A stretch of DNA of 21,184 bases from an uncultured Clostridia bacterium (GTDB lineage: Bacteria > Bacillota > Clostridia > Lachnospirales > Anaerotignaceae). Positions 1 to 7,456 of this stretch are shown piece by piece. The notes below the pieces were generated by a model that was not told where the DNA came from, did no database searches, and saw only the letters and a list, made by a program, of their open reading frames with translations. The stretch lies in contig CAMQRG010000010.1 of the NCBI GenBank assembly GCA_947036475.1, positions 1-21,184 of the forward strand. The letters run 5' to 3'. The stretch's first letter is position 1. Each line of letters begins with the position of its first letter. Made by a program: the position numbers and the translations under genes.

Positions 1-46
1 TACACGTAAGGAGTCGTCGGCAGCGTCAGATGTGTATAAGAGACAG
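1..46 (+). other. Illumina Nextera i5 adapter (sequencing artefact)
   Basis: Bases 28-46 are the 19-nt Tn5 mosaic end (AGATGTGTATAAGAGACAG). Bases 14-27 (TCGTCGGCAGCGTC) are the Nextera read-1 adapter arm. Bases 6-13 (GTAAGGAG) match the i5 index usually called S505/N505, and bases 1-5 (TACAC) are the end of the P5 flow-cell arm. The order P5 end, index, arm, mosaic end is exactly that of a library molecule, so this is untrimmed adapter at a contig end. No biological feature should be called here; the genome begins at base 47. Confidence 0.98.
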
Positions 47-168
47 CATTAACGTTTAAGGTCAAAGTAAAATGCTGAAAGGTTCGCGGGAATTTGGGGG
101 CGGCGTGCCTCCGGAGGAGGTTCGTTCTGGGCCGGCCGGAGCACAGAATGAAGTTCCCAGGGTCTGGC
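47..168 (+). repeat. Modular palindromic intergenic repeat, copy A (truncated, rearranged)
   Basis: The gap before gyrB holds two pieces of the repeat family seen elsewhere in the window. Bases 49-67 (TTAACGTTTAAGGTCAAAG) resemble the TAAAGTTTAGGTCAAAG linker of copy E at 16121-16137, in the same orientation. Bases 96-168 align with the right-hand module of copy B at 2199-2275. Shared blocks are CTCCGG.GGAGG, TCGTTC, GCCGG.CGGA, CAGA..GAAGT and a CCCAGGG-type end. The inner hairpin is CCTCC-GGA-GGAGG (109-121). The copy ends 6 nt before the gyrB Shine-Dalgarno. No clear promoter for gyrB is visible, and its left part is cut by the contig end. Confidence 0.75.
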
Positions 169-189
169 TTTTTGAAAGGAGAGGATTTG

Positions 190-2091
190 GTGTCAGCAGA
201 ATATAACGAAAATCAGATCCAGGTGTTGGAAGGTTTGGAGGCTGTCCGGAAGCGTCCGGGCATGTATATCGGTTCCACAAGTGAAAAGGGGCTGCATCAT
301 CTGGTTTATGAAATCGTAGATAATTCGGTAGACGAGGCTCTGGCGGGCCATTGCAGTGAGATTACGGTGACGATACATCCGGATAACTCTGTTTCCGTCA
401 GGGATAACGGCAGGGGTATTCCTGTCGGTATACAGCAGCAAAAGGGCCTGCCTGCGGTTGAAGTCGTTTTTACCGTACTGCATGCGGGTGGTAAGTTCGG
501 CGGCGGGGGATATAAAGTTTCCGGCGGCCTGCATGGTGTAGGCGCGTCTGTTGTAAATGCGCTTTCCGACTGGCTGACTGTGCGCGTCTATACAGAAGGG
601 AAAATACACGAACAGAAATATGAGCGCGGCAATGTGGTGTCCCCGCTGGCTGTGGTCGGGGATACAGAGGAACATGGAACATTCGTCCACTTTCTGCCAG
701 ATGCAACGATATTTGAGGAAACGGTCTTTTCTTATGAAACGCTCAAACAGCGTCTGCGGGAAACAGCTTTTCTGACAAAAGGGCTGAAAATTACCCTGAT
801 TGACAAGCGGGAAGGCATGGAACAGGAACGCACATTCCATTATGAAGGCGGCATTAAGGAGTTTGTCACATACCTGAATAAGAGCCGTCAGCCGCTTTAC
901 AATGATATTTTTTACGCCAGCGGTACAAAGGACGGTATCCTTGTGGAAGTGGCGTTCCAGCATAACGACGGCTATACAGAAAGCATATTTACGTTTGTAA
1001 ACAATATCAATACACCCGACGGCGGCACACATCTGGTCGGCTTTAAATCCGGTCTGACAAAAACGCTGAACGATTACGGAAAGAAAATCGGTGTGATGAA
1101 AGACGCAGATAAAAAACTTTCCGGCGATGACGTGCGTGAGGGCATTACGGCCGTTGTCAGCATAAAGGTTGAGGATCCGCAGTTTGAGGGGCAGACAAAG
1201 GCAAAGCTGGGCACCAGCGAGGCCAAGAACGCTGTGGAAAGCGTCCTGAGCGAATACCTGAATTATTATCTGGAGGAAAACCCGAATATCGGCAAAACCA
1301 TCATCGAAAAGGGCATGATGGCCTCCCGCGCAAGAGATGCGGCAAGGAAGGCGCGCGAATTGGTGCGCAAAAAGACGGGACTGGAAAACAATAAACTGCC
1401 GGGCAAGCTGACCCCCTGTACAAGCCGCGACCCGTATGAATGTGAAATTTATATTGTAGAGGGAAACTCTGCGGGCGGCTCCGCCATTAAGGCGCGCGAC
1501 CCGCGGACGCAGGCGATACTGCCGCTGAGGGGCAAGATTTTGAACGTGGAAAAAGCAAGGCTGGACAGGATACTCAACAGTGAGGAAATCCGGAATATGA
1601 TTACCGCTTTTGGTACGGGTGTTTCCGAGGATTTTGATATTGAAAAGCTGCGTTACCACAAAATCGTTATCATGACAGATGCCGACGTGGACGGTGCGCA
1701 TATCCGCACGCTGCTGCTGACGTTCTTTTATCGTTATATGCCGCAGCTGATTGAGGAAGGTAAGGTTTATATTGCCCAGCCGCCGCTTTACCGTATAGAG
1801 AAGAATCAACAGCATTACTATGTGTTTGACGATATCCAGCTGGAAGCGTTGTATCAGGAAATCGGACGGACGGGAATAAAGGATATTCAGAGGTATAAGG
1901 GTCTGGGCGAGATGGACTTTGAGCAGCTCCGCGATACGACTATGGCGGTGGAACACAGGATATTGAAAAAGGTCACGATTGACGACGCTGTGCTGGCAGA
2001 TGAGATTTTCAGTATGCTTATGGGCGACGCTGTGGAGCCGAGGAAGATTTTTATTGAGGAAAACGCGCAGTATGCGGAAATGGATTTTTAA
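190..2091 (+). CDS. gyrB: DNA gyrase subunit B
   Basis: ATPase subunit of DNA gyrase (GyrA2GyrB2), which introduces negative supercoils at the cost of ATP. The product is 633 aa, the usual Gram-positive length. GHKL ATPase motifs are Glu41/Asn45, DNGRGIP (72-78) and GGLHGVGAS (112-120). The Toprim domain has EGNSAGG (424-430) and DADVD (497-501), with the three metal-binding Asp residues present. I chose GTG at 190 because AAAGGAGAGG (175-184) lies at normal spacing and MSAEYNENQIQVLEGLEAVR is a typical GyrB start. An in-frame ATG at 94 would add 32 residues encoded by the upstream repeat and is not credible. Residue 426 is Asn where most GyrBs have Asp. Upstream neighbours (often recF) lie beyond the contig end. 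Confidence 0.97.
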   Translation: MSAEYNENQIQVLEGLEAVRKRPGMYIGSTSEKGLHHLVYEIVDNSVDEALAGHCSEITVTIHPDNSVSVRDNGRGIPVGIQQQKGLPAVEVVFTVLHAGGKFGGGGYKVSGGLHGVGASVVNALSDWLTVRVYTEGKIHEQKYERGNVVSPLAVVGDTEEHGTFVHFLPDATIFEETVFSYETLKQRLRETAFLTKGLKITLIDKREGMEQERTFHYEGGIKEFVTYLNKSRQPLYNDIFYASGTKDGILVEVAFQHNDGYTESIFTFVNNINTPDGGTHLVGFKSGLTKTLNDYGKKIGVMKDADKKLSGDDVREGITAVVSIKVEDPQFEGQTKAKLGTSEAKNAVESVLSEYLNYYLEENPNIGKTIIEKGMMASRARDAARKARELVRKKTGLENNKLPGKLTPCTSRDPYECEIYIVEGNSAGGSAIKARDPRTQAILPLRGKILNVEKARLDRILNSEEIRNMITAFGTGVSEDFDIEKLRYHKIVIMTDADVDGAHIRTLLLTFFYRYMPQLIEEGKVYIAQPPLYRIEKNQQHYYVFDDIQLEALYQEIGRTGIKDIQRYKGLGEMDFEQLRDTTMAVEHRILKKVTIDDAVLADEIFSMLMGDAVEPRKIFIEENAQYAEMDF

Positions 2092-2092
2092 G

Positions 2093-2275
2093 GCAAAGAC
2101 CTTGGAGGCTCTGCCTCCAAACCTCCGCAAGCCCTTTGAAAAGGGCTTGACCCCAAACTTTATTTATCACCGCGCATACGCGCGGTGAAAGCGGGTAAAG
2201 GGGCGCAGAGTCTCCGGGGGAGGCTCGTTCAGCGCCGGACGGACGGAGTGCAGACCGAAGTCCCCAAGGTTTTGC
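2093..2275 (+). repeat. Modular palindromic intergenic repeat, copy B (fullest copy, inverted termini)
   Basis: This copy nearly fills the gyrB-gyrA gap, beginning 1 nt after the gyrB stop. The ends are inverted: GCAAAGACCTTGG (2093-2105) against CCAAGGTTTTGC (2264-2275). In order it holds hairpin 1, TTGGAGGC-TCT-GCCTCCAA (2102-2120); hairpin 2, CAAGCCCTTT-GA-AAAGGGCTTG (2128-2149); the linker GACCCCAAACTTTATT; hairpin 3, TCACCGCGC-ATAC-GCGCGGTGA (2168-2189); and a right module with GAGTCTCC-GGG-GGAGGCTC (2207-2225). No T-run follows the hairpins, so they do not look like intrinsic terminators. gyrB and gyrA are probably co-transcribed through it. The gyrA Shine-Dalgarno begins 11 nt downstream. 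Confidence 0.88.
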
Positions 2276-2300
2276 AGGTTTTGATTAAAGAGGTGAAAAA

Positions 2301-4811
2301 ATGAGTGATGAACAGAGAGAGATAGATAAGATTGTCACCATAGACATCAATAAAGAAATGAAGAAATGCTACATTGACTACGCTATGAGCGTTATTGTGG
2401 CCCGCGCCCTGCCGGACGTGCGCGACGGTTTGAAGCCTGTACAGCGGCGCATCCTGTTTTCCATGAACGAGATGAACCTCGACCCGAATAAGGGCTACCG
2501 AAAATCGGCGCGTATTGTCGGTGATACCATGGGTAAATACCACCCGCATGGCGACAGTTCCATTTATCAGGCGATGGTGCGTATGGCGCAAAATTTTTCC
2601 ATGCGGTATATGCTTGTGGACGGACACGGCAACTTCGGCTCCATTGACGGCTATGGCGCGGCGGCAAGCCGTTACACAGAAGCGCGCATGTCCAAAATAA
2701 CGGCGGAAATGCTTGCCGATATTGAGAAGGATACTGTTGATTTCGAGCCGAACTATGACGGCAACGAAAAAGAGCCCGTTGTTCTGCCTTCCCGTATCCC
2801 CAACCTGCTGGTGAACGGTTCTTCCGGTATCGCGGTCGGTATGGCAACAAATATCCCGCCGCATAACCTTGGGGAAGTCATCGACGGCGTGGTCTGCATG
2901 ATTGACCATAAGATAAATGGCGAGGACACAGACGTAGAGGAACTGATGGAGCATATAAAAGCCCCCGATTTTCCTACGGGCGCGAATATCCTTGGGAAAA
3001 GCGGTATTCGTGCGGCATACCGCACAGGACGCGGCAAAATCATTGTGCGCGCAACGGCGGAGATTGAAAACCATAACGGACGCGACCGGATTATCGTTTC
3101 GGAAATTCCGTATATGGTGAACAAACTGCGTCTGATTGAAAAGATTGACGAACTTGTACGGGAGAAGCGCGTCGAGGGCATCAGCAACGTGGACGATGCG
3201 TCTGCGGGCGATGATATCCGCATTATTATCGACTTGAAAAAGGACGCCAACGCGAACGTTATATTGAACCAGCTTTATAAATACACACAGCTTCAGGATT
3301 CCTTCGGTGCAATTATGCTTGCGCTGGTGGACGGCAAGCCTGCTGTGCTGAATCTTAAGCAGATGCTGGAGGAATATCTCAAGCATCAGGAGCAGGTCGT
3401 GACGCGGCGGACGCGGTTTGATTTGGATAAGGCGGAAAAACGGGCGCATATCCTCGAAGGTCTGCGCATTGCTATTGATAACATTGACGAAGTTATCCAT
3501 ATTATCCGCAGCAGCTACAACAACGCCAAGGAGCGGCTGATGGAGCGGTTTGGTTTTTCCGAATTGCAGGCACAGGCAATATTGGAAATGCAGCTGCGCC
3601 GTTTGCAGGGCCTGGAGCATGAGAAGATTGATACAGAATACCGCGAATTGCAGGAAAAAATTGCGTATTATAAAACAATTCTGGCAGATGAAAAACTGCT
3701 TTTGGGCGTTATAAAGGACGAAATTACAAAAGTGCGCGAAAAATATGCAGACGACCGGCGCACAAAGCTGTTACAGAATCCCGGCGAGATTGACGTAGAG
3801 GATTTGATAGATGAGGAAACTTGCGTGTTTACGCTTTCCAATCTGAATTATGTAAAACGTACGCCGCTGGATACCTACAAGAGCCAGAACAGAGGCGGAC
3901 GTGGTATTGTCGGCATGCAGACGCGTGAGGAGGATTATGTCAAGGACCTGTTCCTTGCATCTACCCACGATACGGTGTTGTTCTTCACCAGTCATGGCAA
4001 GGTTTACCGCATGAAAGGCTATGAAATTCCCGAAGCGGGGCGCACATCGCGCGGCATGGCAATTGTAAATCTTTTGGAGGTTGACGCCGGCGAAAAAATT
4101 ACGGCGGCGATACCCGTAAAGGAATTCAGGACAGACCAGTACCTTGTTATGGTAACCAAACAGGGGTTGATTAAAAAGACCGATATGGCAAGTTTTGCCA
4201 ATATCCGCAAGATGGGTCTGATTGCGCTGAATCTGCGGGAGGACGATGACCTGATTGCCGTTATGACGACGGAAGGGGACGACGAAATCTTTGCCGCAAC
4301 GCGTTTCGGCATGGGTATCAAATTCAGCGAGAAGGACGTGCGTCCGATGGGCAGAACTGCGGCGGGCGTAAAAGCGGTTAAACTGCGCGAAGGGGATTAT
4401 GTGGTTTCCGCGGTGAAAATGATGCAGGGCGCGAAGGTGCTGAATGTAACAGAAAAGGGCTTCGGCAAGCAGACAGATGTTTCACAGTTCAATTTGCAGA
4501 ACCGCGGCGGCATTGGCCTGAAAATACACCAGCTGACAGAACGGACAGGGCTTCTGGCAGGAGTGTTGCTGCTTGAGGAGGACGAGGAGATTATGCTCAT
4601 CACCTCTGAAGGCGTGATTATCCGCCTGCGTGGGAATGAAATTTCCAGCTACGGACGCGTTTCGCAGGGCGTTAAGCTGATGAACCTCAACGAAGGCGTG
4701 ACGGTCGTTGGCATTGCGAAGATTTCCGGCGAGGACGTGGAGCGTACGGAGGAAGCCGAAGAAACAGAAAAAACCGAAGAAACCGAGAGCGCGGAAGTAA
4801 CAGAAGAATAA
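2301..4811 (+). CDS. gyrA: DNA gyrase subunit A
   Basis: DNA breakage-reunion subunit of gyrase. The product is 836 aa. The winged-helix/tower region carries the catalytic Tyr125 in AASRYTEARM, and the quinolone-pocket helix reads HPHGDSSIYQ (81-90). Ser86 is the equivalent of E. coli Ser83, and Gln90 sits where E. coli has Asp87. The C-terminal beta-pinwheel begins with a GyrA box, QNRGGRG, near residue 530, which marks gyrase rather than topoisomerase IV. The last 25 or so residues are a Glu/Thr-rich acidic tail, common in gyrases and thought to tune wrapping. AAAGAGGTG (2287-2295) precedes the ATG. The gene follows gyrB and is followed after 31 nt by map, so gyrB-gyrA-map is probably one transcription unit. 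Confidence 0.97.
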   Translation: MSDEQREIDKIVTIDINKEMKKCYIDYAMSVIVARALPDVRDGLKPVQRRILFSMNEMNLDPNKGYRKSARIVGDTMGKYHPHGDSSIYQAMVRMAQNFSMRYMLVDGHGNFGSIDGYGAAASRYTEARMSKITAEMLADIEKDTVDFEPNYDGNEKEPVVLPSRIPNLLVNGSSGIAVGMATNIPPHNLGEVIDGVVCMIDHKINGEDTDVEELMEHIKAPDFPTGANILGKSGIRAAYRTGRGKIIVRATAEIENHNGRDRIIVSEIPYMVNKLRLIEKIDELVREKRVEGISNVDDASAGDDIRIIIDLKKDANANVILNQLYKYTQLQDSFGAIMLALVDGKPAVLNLKQMLEEYLKHQEQVVTRRTRFDLDKAEKRAHILEGLRIAIDNIDEVIHIIRSSYNNAKERLMERFGFSELQAQAILEMQLRRLQGLEHEKIDTEYRELQEKIAYYKTILADEKLLLGVIKDEITKVREKYADDRRTKLLQNPGEIDVEDLIDEETCVFTLSNLNYVKRTPLDTYKSQNRGGRGIVGMQTREEDYVKDLFLASTHDTVLFFTSHGKVYRMKGYEIPEAGRTSRGMAIVNLLEVDAGEKITAAIPVKEFRTDQYLVMVTKQGLIKKTDMASFANIRKMGLIALNLREDDDLIAVMTTEGDDEIFAATRFGMGIKFSEKDVRPMGRTAAGVKAVKLREGDYVVSAVKMMQGAKVLNVTEKGFGKQTDVSQFNLQNRGGIGLKIHQLTERTGLLAGVLLLEEDEEIMLITSEGVIIRLRGNEISSYGRVSQGVKLMNLNEGVTVVGIAKISGEDVERTEEAEETEKTEETESAEVTEE

Positions 4812-4842
4812 GGAATATGCGGTTAAAAAAGGAGTATAAACC

Positions 4843-5712
4843 ATGAAATTTGGAAGAAACGATTCCTGCTGGTGCGGCAGTGGGAAAAAATATAAAGCCT
4901 GTCATGCGGATTTTGACGCGAAACTGGCGGATTATAAACGGCGCGGTGTGATTGTACCGAAGCATAAGCTGTTGAAAACGCCGGCACAGCTGGAGGGAAT
5001 CCGTAAGGCCGGTAAGCTGAATACAGAAATTTTGGATATGGTGGGGGAAAATATCCGCGCGGGTATGTCTACGGAAGAAATCAACGCGCTTGTGCATGAA
5101 TATACCGTTACCCATGGCGGTATCCCTGCGCCGCTGAATTATAACGGCTTTCCCAAAAGCGTATGTACATCTGTAAATGATGTCATCTGCCATGGTATCC
5201 CCGCCGCAGATGAGATACTCAAAGAAGGCGATATTATAAATGTAGATGTGACTACCATACTGGACGGCTTTTATGCGGACGCTTCGCGTATGTTCTGCAT
5301 CGGGGAAGTCAGTGAGGAGGCAAAAAGGCTCGTGGAGGTTACGAAGGAGTCGGTTGACCTTGCGCTGAAAGAGGTGAAGCCATGGGGCTTTTTGGGAGAT
5401 ATCGGCGCGGTTATCAGCGAATATATTTATGCGCATGGGTATACCGTACTGCATGATATCGGCGGGCATGGCGTAGGCAATGAATTCCATGAAGACCCGT
5501 ATGTCTGCCATATTGGCAAGCGCGGGACGGGTATGCTGCTTGTGCCCGGTATGGTGTTTACGATTGAGCCGATGGTAAACGCGGGTGAGGAAGATTTCTT
5601 CCAGGACGCGGACAATGGCTGGACGATTTACACAGAGGACGGCTCTCTGTCTGCGCAGTGGGAATATACTGTTGCAGTGACAGAGGACGGCGCGGAGGTG
5701 CTGACGCACTGA
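4843..5712 (+). CDS. map: Methionine aminopeptidase, type I, with N-terminal SEC-C zinc motif
   Basis: Removes the N-terminal Met from nascent proteins. The product is 289 aa, about 40 longer than minimal type I enzymes because of an N-terminal SEC-C motif: Cys9, Cys11, GSGKKYK, Cys20, His21. This motif binds zinc and is thought to help ribosome or protein contacts. All five metal ligands of the pita-bread fold are visible: Asp135, Asp146, His209 (GGHGVG), Glu242 (FTIEPM) and Glu274 (WEYTV). The conserved substrate-binding His117 lies in CHGIP. AAGGAG (4829-4834) precedes the ATG by 8 nt. The gene lies 31 nt after gyrA and ends just before a strong terminator, so it is probably the last gene of the gyr unit. 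The gyrase link is positional only. Confidence 0.95.
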   Translation: MKFGRNDSCWCGSGKKYKACHADFDAKLADYKRRGVIVPKHKLLKTPAQLEGIRKAGKLNTEILDMVGENIRAGMSTEEINALVHEYTVTHGGIPAPLNYNGFPKSVCTSVNDVICHGIPAADEILKEGDIINVDVTTILDGFYADASRMFCIGEVSEEAKRLVEVTKESVDLALKEVKPWGFLGDIGAVISEYIYAHGYTVLHDIGGHGVGNEFHEDPYVCHIGKRGTGMLLVPGMVFTIEPMVNAGEEDFFQDADNGWTIYTEDGSLSAQWEYTVAVTEDGAEVLTH

Positions 5713-5726
5713 TTCATGCAAAATGT

Positions 5727-5771
5727 AAAAGGGCAGGGCAATGGGAGAACTCCCAAGCCCTACCCTTTTTT
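5727..5771. terminator. Bidirectional intrinsic terminator between map and the NUDIX gene
   Basis: A long hairpin pairs AAAAGGG (5727-5733) with CCCTTTT (5763-5769), AGGGC with GCCCT, and GGGAG with CTCCC around an AA loop. T6 follows on the plus strand and a T-rich stretch on the minus strand, so it can stop transcription from both sides. Its right arm covers the last codons (Lys-Lys-Gly-stop) of the NUDIX gene. Confidence 0.9.
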
Positions 5772-6386
5772 GATTGTCTCCATAATATTTTGTATCACCT
5801 GCGCGGTAAAACCCCATATGGTATGCCCACTGTATTCGTAAAACAGTTCGGGGAATACGCTCTTGCTGAATGGGTAATCCTTCCCGCCTTCGATGCGTTC
5901 ATAGGGGAATCCCGGCATTTCAACGGCTTTCCATGTCATCGGGTGGTTTTCCGGCTCTGTTTCCAGAAAAAAGGAGAGCGGGACGGTGAAAACCTCGTCT
6001 ACCTCCATAGGGTTGGGCTTTGCCGCAGCAAATGTTTCCGGTGAAACATAGCCGATAAACGGCTGTATCATGCCGCGGTAAACGGTCAGCATATAATCGC
6101 TTTTGCCAAGCAGCTGAATCTGCCCGCGCGGAATCCCGATTTCTTCCTCTGTTTCCCGCAGGGCAGTTTCCTCCAGCGTTTCGTTTTCCTCCCTGTGCCC
6201 GCCGGGAAAGCAGACGTCGCCCGGCTGGTGTATGCCCTTTGCGCGTTTGTTTAATATAAAATGCAGTTCCCCGTCCAGTTCCGTCAGCAGGGCAAGTATG
6301 GCAAAATGCCGCAGGCGGAGTATGGGACGGGGCTGGTGCGCGGCAAAGCGGGCGGTGACGTTTTCCAGAGAAACGCTTTTTTCCAT
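5760..6386 (-). CDS. NUDIX hydrolase, probable CoA pyrophosphatase
   Basis: Hydrolyses nucleoside-diphosphate-linked substrates; the family resemblance suggests coenzyme A or its derivatives. The product is 208 aa. The NUDIX box fits G-x5-E-x7-RE-x2-EE-x-G (residues HREENE...RETEEEIG), with Thr at the usual aliphatic position after RE. It is preceded by LNKRAKGIHQPGDVCFPGG, which fits the CoA-specific motif of NudL-like enzymes. I chose ATG at 6386 because AAAGGA lies 9 nt upstream. A TTG three codons earlier overlaps the recombinase stop and leaves no room for a ribosome site. The gene starts 5 nt after the recombinase stop, so it is translated from the same mRNA. Substrate specificity is inferred. 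Confidence 0.87.
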   Translation of the reverse strand: MEKSVSLENVTARFAAHQPRPILRLRHFAILALLTELDGELHFILNKRAKGIHQPGDVCFPGGHREENETLEETALRETEEEIGIPRGQIQLLGKSDYMLTVYRGMIQPFIGYVSPETFAAAKPNPMEVDEVFTVPLSFFLETEPENHPMTWKAVEMPGFPYERIEGGKDYPFSKSVFPELFYEYSGHTIWGFTAQVIQNIMETIKKG

Positions 6387-6391
6387 ATGCT

Positions 6392-7453
6392 TCAATCCTT
6401 TCTGAGCTTGATTTTTGAGGTTGCCATGCGGCGGCGGTATTCTTCGACCTCCGCATAATGTTTGCGGGTGGTGTTGACATCAGCATGGCCGAGGGCGTCC
6501 GCCACAAGGTAAATATCTCCTGTTTCCTGATACAGATTCGTGCCAAAGGTACTGCGCAGTTTATGCGGCGAGATATTCTTGACCGTTACGCCGGAGGAAT
6601 ATTTTTTCACAAGATTCTGCACAGAGCGGACATTGATTCGTTTTCCCTGTGAGGAGAGAAAAAGTGCATCCTCCTTTTCGTCTTTTGTGACGGCGGTTTT
6701 CCTCTCTTCCAGATAATCTTCCAGAGCTTCGCGTACTTCTTCCCCGAAAAAAAGGAATACTTCGTTGCCGCCTTTACGGGTGACGCGTACGGCGTTATTC
6801 TGGAAATCCAAATCACGTATATTGATGCCAACACATTCGGAAACACGCATACCTGTGCCGAGCAGGAGCGTAGTCAGGGCAAGATCGCGCTTTTTGGTTT
6901 TTTCATGAAAGGCCTTCTGACGGCCGGTCAGTTTTTCGCCTGTTTCCACAGCGTCCAAAAGGTTTGCCACTTCGTTTACGTCCAGCCTTGTGATGGTTTT
7001 TTCATGTATTTTGGGCGTATCCACTAGCGCGGCAGGGTCGGCGGCAATTTTATTTTTTTTGTAATAAAACTTGAACATGGAGCGGATTGCCGCCAGTTTC
7101 CGGGATTTCCCCTTTTCGTCGTTGTGCATTTCGGCGGCGTATTCGGGGTTTTCATGGTCGGGGCGGATGTAATAGGAAAGGTATTCCATAAAGCAGTCAA
7201 TATCCTCCGCCGTAATCTGGTTCAGACATTCCACAGTGAAATCCTTTGGCTCTACGCCGCCCAGCGTGCGGTGCTCTTCATAAAGATAGCGGAAAAATAT
7301 CCGCAGGTCGTAGGCGTAGGCAAGGCGGGATTTCGGGGAAACCGTCTGTGCAATTCCCCGGAAAAATGTCTGCGTAAACGGCGGCAGTTCCTGTTGTATT
7401 TCCCGCAGGCGTTTGGTCTCTTTCAGCTTCATTTCTTCATGGTATGTGGACAT
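6392..7453 (-). CDS. Tyrosine recombinase of the XerC/XerD/XerS type
   Basis: Site-specific DNA recombinase. The product is 353 aa with an N-terminal SAM-like core-binding domain (about 25-140) and a C-terminal catalytic domain. All catalytic residues are present: Arg203 (GTGMRVSE), Lys227 (RKGG), His297 and Arg300 (HKLR), His323 (LGHADVNTT) and Tyr333 (KHYAEV). Its length is nearer to the single-enzyme XerS of streptococci (about 356 aa) than to XerC/D (about 300 aa). A chromosome-dimer resolution role is possible, but no dif site is recognisable here. It starts 3 nt after ttcA, and its GGGAGGA ribosome site is inside the ttcA end. No phage or transposon genes lie nearby, so a mobile-element integrase is less likely. 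Confidence 0.88.
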   Translation of the reverse strand: MSTYHEEMKLKETKRLREIQQELPPFTQTFFRGIAQTVSPKSRLAYAYDLRIFFRYLYEEHRTLGGVEPKDFTVECLNQITAEDIDCFMEYLSYYIRPDHENPEYAAEMHNDEKGKSRKLAAIRSMFKFYYKKNKIAADPAALVDTPKIHEKTITRLDVNEVANLLDAVETGEKLTGRQKAFHEKTKKRDLALTTLLLGTGMRVSECVGINIRDLDFQNNAVRVTRKGGNEVFLFFGEEVREALEDYLEERKTAVTKDEKEDALFLSSQGKRINVRSVQNLVKKYSSGVTVKNISPHKLRSTFGTNLYQETGDIYLVADALGHADVNTTRKHYAEVEEYRRRMATSKIKLRKD

Positions 7454-7456
7454 TTC

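Noticed and set aside
193..2130. Long minus-strand open frame (645 codons) across gyrB
   Set aside because: It is fully antisense to an unambiguous gyrB, its translation shows no known domain, and the frame stays open because of gyrB codon usage. Similar shadows lie at 2229-3620, 10057-11679, 16275-17630 and 19565-20839.
2128..2149. Hairpin 2 of copy B as a terminator between gyrB and gyrA
   Set aside because: No T-run follows on either strand, and gyrB-gyrA are expected to be co-transcribed.
4843..5712. SEC-C motif on Map as a novel fusion
   Set aside because: This N-terminal knuckle is already known on many clostridial methionine aminopeptidases.
6392..7453. Recombinase as sign of a prophage, integron or integrative element
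   Set aside because: No attachment-site repeats, excisionase, phage or transfer genes are nearby, and it is locked in a housekeeping operon.
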